From Clostridium sp. CAG:508 (GTDB taxonomy: Bacteria; Bacillota; Clostridia; TANB77; CAG-508), in assembly GCA_000435755.1 (NCBI GenBank), contig FR889098.1, forward strand, positions 1 to 24,823: DNA of 24,823 nt. Reading direction: 5' to 3'. Both the position numbers and the translations under genes were made by a program. Under the pieces are notes generated by a model. The model worked only from the letters and a program-made list of their open reading frames with translations, did not search any database and had not been told where the DNA came from. Shown here piece by piece: positions 23,028 through 24,823 of this stretch; positions within the stretch are counted from its first letter, which is position 1; every line of letters begins with the position of its first letter.

Positions 23028-24554
23028 ATGAATGATTTTATTGGGGGTGCAGGCTACAATAAGCCTACAGAGGAACAAGTAAAAGCAAAAAAAATGATGA
23101 GAATTATAGGAATTGTTTTAGTACTTTTATTATTGGTAGTAATTGGACTAGTGGCTTTGATATATTACATGCAATCTACACAATTAAAGGTTTATGTTGA
23201 TGCAAAATCAAATGTTAAAATGAAAGACATTTTTGTATTTGATCAAAACAACAATTTATATATTCCAATTAGAGCTTTTGCAGATTATGTAGGTTATGAA
23301 TCTGGAAATGGAGAGTATAAACAATATGCAGAAGATATAACTAAATGCTATGTGGAATCAAAAGAGGAAATAGCATCATTCAGTTTAGGATCTAATAAGA
23401 TTTATAAAATAATATTAGATGGAAACAATGATTATGAATATTATGAAATAAATGAACCAATAAAGATGTTTAATAATCAATTATATACAACCATTGAAGG
23501 TGCACAAATTGCGTTTAATATTTCTATGTCATATAATCAACAACAAAATCAAGTAAATATTTATACATTACCATATTTGGTTAGTTACTATACTACTAAA
23601 TTTCAAAATGCAGGTATTGCAGATAAAGATGCAAGCTTTAGCAATCAAAAAGCATTGTTATATAATATGCTTATAATAAAAAATGAAAATGGAAACTATG
23701 GAGTACAAACATTGGACGGACAAGAAGTACTAGGTACAAAATATGCTAATATTAAGTTTGTTGAAAGTTCAAAAGAATTTATAGTAACTACAATGGAAAA
23801 TAAAATGGGAATCATGTCATATGATTCAAAGATAAAAATTGCTCCAGAATTTGATGAAATTAAACAAATTGATAAAGACAGTGGTTTGTATTTAGCTACA
23901 AAAAACAAGAAACAAGGAGTTGTTAATTCTAATGGAAGTATTGTACTTTACTTAGAATATGACCAAATAGGAGTAAATTCAAGCCAATATATGAGTAATA
24001 CAATAAAAAATCAATATTTATTGTACAACAAATGTATACCAGCCAAAAAGAATGGAACATGGGAAATATTTGATAAGACAGGAAAAAATATAGCAGGCAC
24101 TGGAACTACTTATAAAGAATTAGGATGCAGTGTAGGAGGAAAAAGTAACGGTGAAGAAAATTCGAATAGCGTTCTATTAGTGCCACAATATGAAGGAATT
24201 GTTGTAAGTAGAAATAATGTATATGGTTTGATAGACAGTGAAGGCAAAACTTTATTACCAATAGCTCTACAATCAATATATTCAATAACATCTGAAGGAG
24301 AAGAAACCTATTATATGTTATATAATAATCAGTTAATGAATGTAATTGATTACATAAAAAAATGGGTAAGACCAGATAAAAATGAAAGTAATAATCAAAC
24401 AAATACTGAGAATACTGAAAATACTAACAATGAACAAACCACTCAAAATACACAACAAAACAATACATCCACAGAAAATACTACGCAAACAAATACGAAT
24501 GCAGTAGAAAATAACACGAATACAAATGTAAATAAAGTTTCAAACAATACATAG
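23028..24554 (+). CDS. Membrane-anchored protein with copper amine oxidase stalk-like domain, WG-like repeats and Asn/Thr/Gln-rich tail
   Basis: The 508 residues comprise a short cytoplasmic part, one membrane span (about 25-47), a stalk-like domain (about 54-175; LYIPIRAFADYVGY...KMFNNQLYTTIEGAQIAF, as in copper amine oxidase N-terminal domains of Clostridia), and a region of WG-type repeats (about 205-435; GNYGVQTLDGQEVL, NKMGIMSYDSKIKI, KKQGVVNSNGSIVL, NNVYGLIDSEGKTLL). The last 55 residues are almost only Asn, Thr, Gln, Glu and Ser. It has no sortase motif. Likely a cell-surface structural or binding protein; no enzymatic signature is seen. Ribosome binding site TGGAGG. It occupies the place after tgt where many bacteria carry yajC. 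Confidence 0.7.
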   Translation: MNDFIGGAGYNKPTEEQVKAKKMMRIIGIVLVLLLLVVIGLVALIYYMQSTQLKVYVDAKSNVKMKDIFVFDQNNNLYIPIRAFADYVGYESGNGEYKQYAEDITKCYVESKEEIASFSLGSNKIYKIILDGNNDYEYYEINEPIKMFNNQLYTTIEGAQIAFNISMSYNQQQNQVNIYTLPYLVSYYTTKFQNAGIADKDASFSNQKALLYNMLIIKNENGNYGVQTLDGQEVLGTKYANIKFVESSKEFIVTTMENKMGIMSYDSKIKIAPEFDEIKQIDKDSGLYLATKNKKQGVVNSNGSIVLYLEYDQIGVNSSQYMSNTIKNQYLLYNKCIPAKKNGTWEIFDKTGKNIAGTGTTYKELGCSVGGKSNGEENSNSVLLVPQYEGIVVSRNNVYGLIDSEGKTLLPIALQSIYSITSEGEETYYMLYNNQLMNVIDYIKKWVRPDKNESNNQTNTENTENTNNEQTTQNTQQNNTSTENTTQTNTNAVENNTNTNVNKVSNNT

Positions 24555-24558
24555 CGAA

Positions 24559-24596
24559 AAAAATAGAAGTTAGGAAAATCTAACTTCTATTTTTAA
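24559..24596 (+). terminator. Intrinsic terminator after the WG-repeat gene
   Basis: A perfect 15-bp stem (24559-24573 with 24580-24594, loop GAAAAT); the core is TAGAAGTTAG with CTAACTTCTA, and the right arm ends in five T residues. It closes the unit that contains queA and tgt. Confidence 0.9.
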
Positions 24597-24730
24597 ATTA
24601 TGTTCTAAAATAACAATATAGGAATAGAATTTAGTAATAAAATTATGTGAGTAAGTCTATAGCTGAAAAATTAATTATTAATTGATTCTTCAGTGAAATC
24701 TATATACTTTTTAAAGGAAGGAAATTTAAT

Positions 24731-24823
24731 ATGGAAAAGGATAATATTATTACTGAGGAAAGCGAGTTTAAGAAGAATGCAATTAGAATTATAAAAGGAA
24801 GTATATTTGCTATTATAACATCG
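24731..24823 (+). CDS. TIGR04086-type membrane protein, 5' part only
   Basis: The first 31 residues are visible before the window ends: MEKDNIITEESEF, then KNAIRIIKGSIFAIITS, the beginning of a first membrane span. This start and its position just after queA-tgt resemble TIGR04086 (YrzE-like) small membrane proteins found near tgt/yajC in Clostridia. A good ribosome binding site (AAAGGAAGG, about 24713-24721) precedes ATG 24731. The identification is tentative because only the start is present. Confidence 0.55.
   Translation, partial: MEKDNIITEESEFKKNAIRIIKGSIFAIITS

Noticed and set aside
24660..24694. Imperfect hairpin (CTGAA...TTCAG) before the last gene
   Set aside because: It is AT-rich with a very small loop and no T-run; it may be chance in this composition, and no known regulatory RNA is recognisable.
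1..24823. CRISPR arrays, tRNA or rRNA genes, insertion sequences
   Set aside because: I saw no regularly spaced direct repeats, no cloverleaf-like GC-rich blocks, no transposase frames and no paired inverted ends in the window.

Overview
The window looks like chromosomal DNA from a low-GC (roughly 30 % GC) spore-lineage Firmicute, most likely an uncultured member of the Clostridia. The grounds are the very AT-rich codon use, strong AGGAGG-type ribosome binding sites, near-consensus sigma-A promoters, an intact sigma-K gene, a T-box in front of ileS, and core genes in Firmicute-like clusters. The lineage cannot be narrowed further by eye.

Layout. 1-447: the 3' stump of a reverse transcriptase (GNYTSQ and YMDD motifs) overlapping a small OB-fold/SSB-like ORF. 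525-1700: a small membrane protein with its own promoter and a terminator, facing a minus-strand pair (zinc-ribbon/TM2 protein, then DUF2752). 1748-7826: a run of plus-strand genes, murB - membrane-anchored yvcK/glmR - glycogen debranching enzyme - ruvC - holA, with tight or overlapping junctions. 7848-8489: a monocistronic rubrerythrin. 8501-9969: a zinc-dependent phospholipase C-like protein convergent with a polysaccharide deacetylase. 9980-11305: an ECF sigma factor and a putative membrane anti-sigma factor. 11313-12111: a B3/B4-domain protein. 12118-12816 (minus): sigK.

12899-13826: rplU-rpmA with an L21-type leader and a strong terminator. 13836-16197: trpS-obgE. 16223-19350: T-box-controlled ileS. 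19436-20788: a membrane-anchored protein with an HEFLH zinc-protease-like motif. 20807-23003: queA-tgt (queuosine tRNA modification). 23028-24554: a membrane protein with a stalk-like domain, WG-like repeats and an Asn/Thr/Gln-rich tail. 24731-end: the start of a TIGR04086-type membrane protein.

Most of the window is housekeeping: cell-wall precursor synthesis, DNA repair and replication, translation, tRNA modification. I did not find a clear new multi-gene system. The points most worth a second look are: (i) the truncated RT with DGR-like motif overlapping an OB-fold ORF; (ii) an L27 lacking the Firmicute N-terminal extension together with absence of the prp/ysxB gene that normally lies between rplU and rpmA; (iii) a YvcK with two N-terminal membrane spans, altered active-site motifs and a Lys/Glu-rich tail, without rapZ or whiA next to it; (iv) two single-base frameshifts, in tgt and in the ECF sigma gene, both an extra C directly before a GGA codon; (v) the HEFLH protein inserted between ileS and queA.
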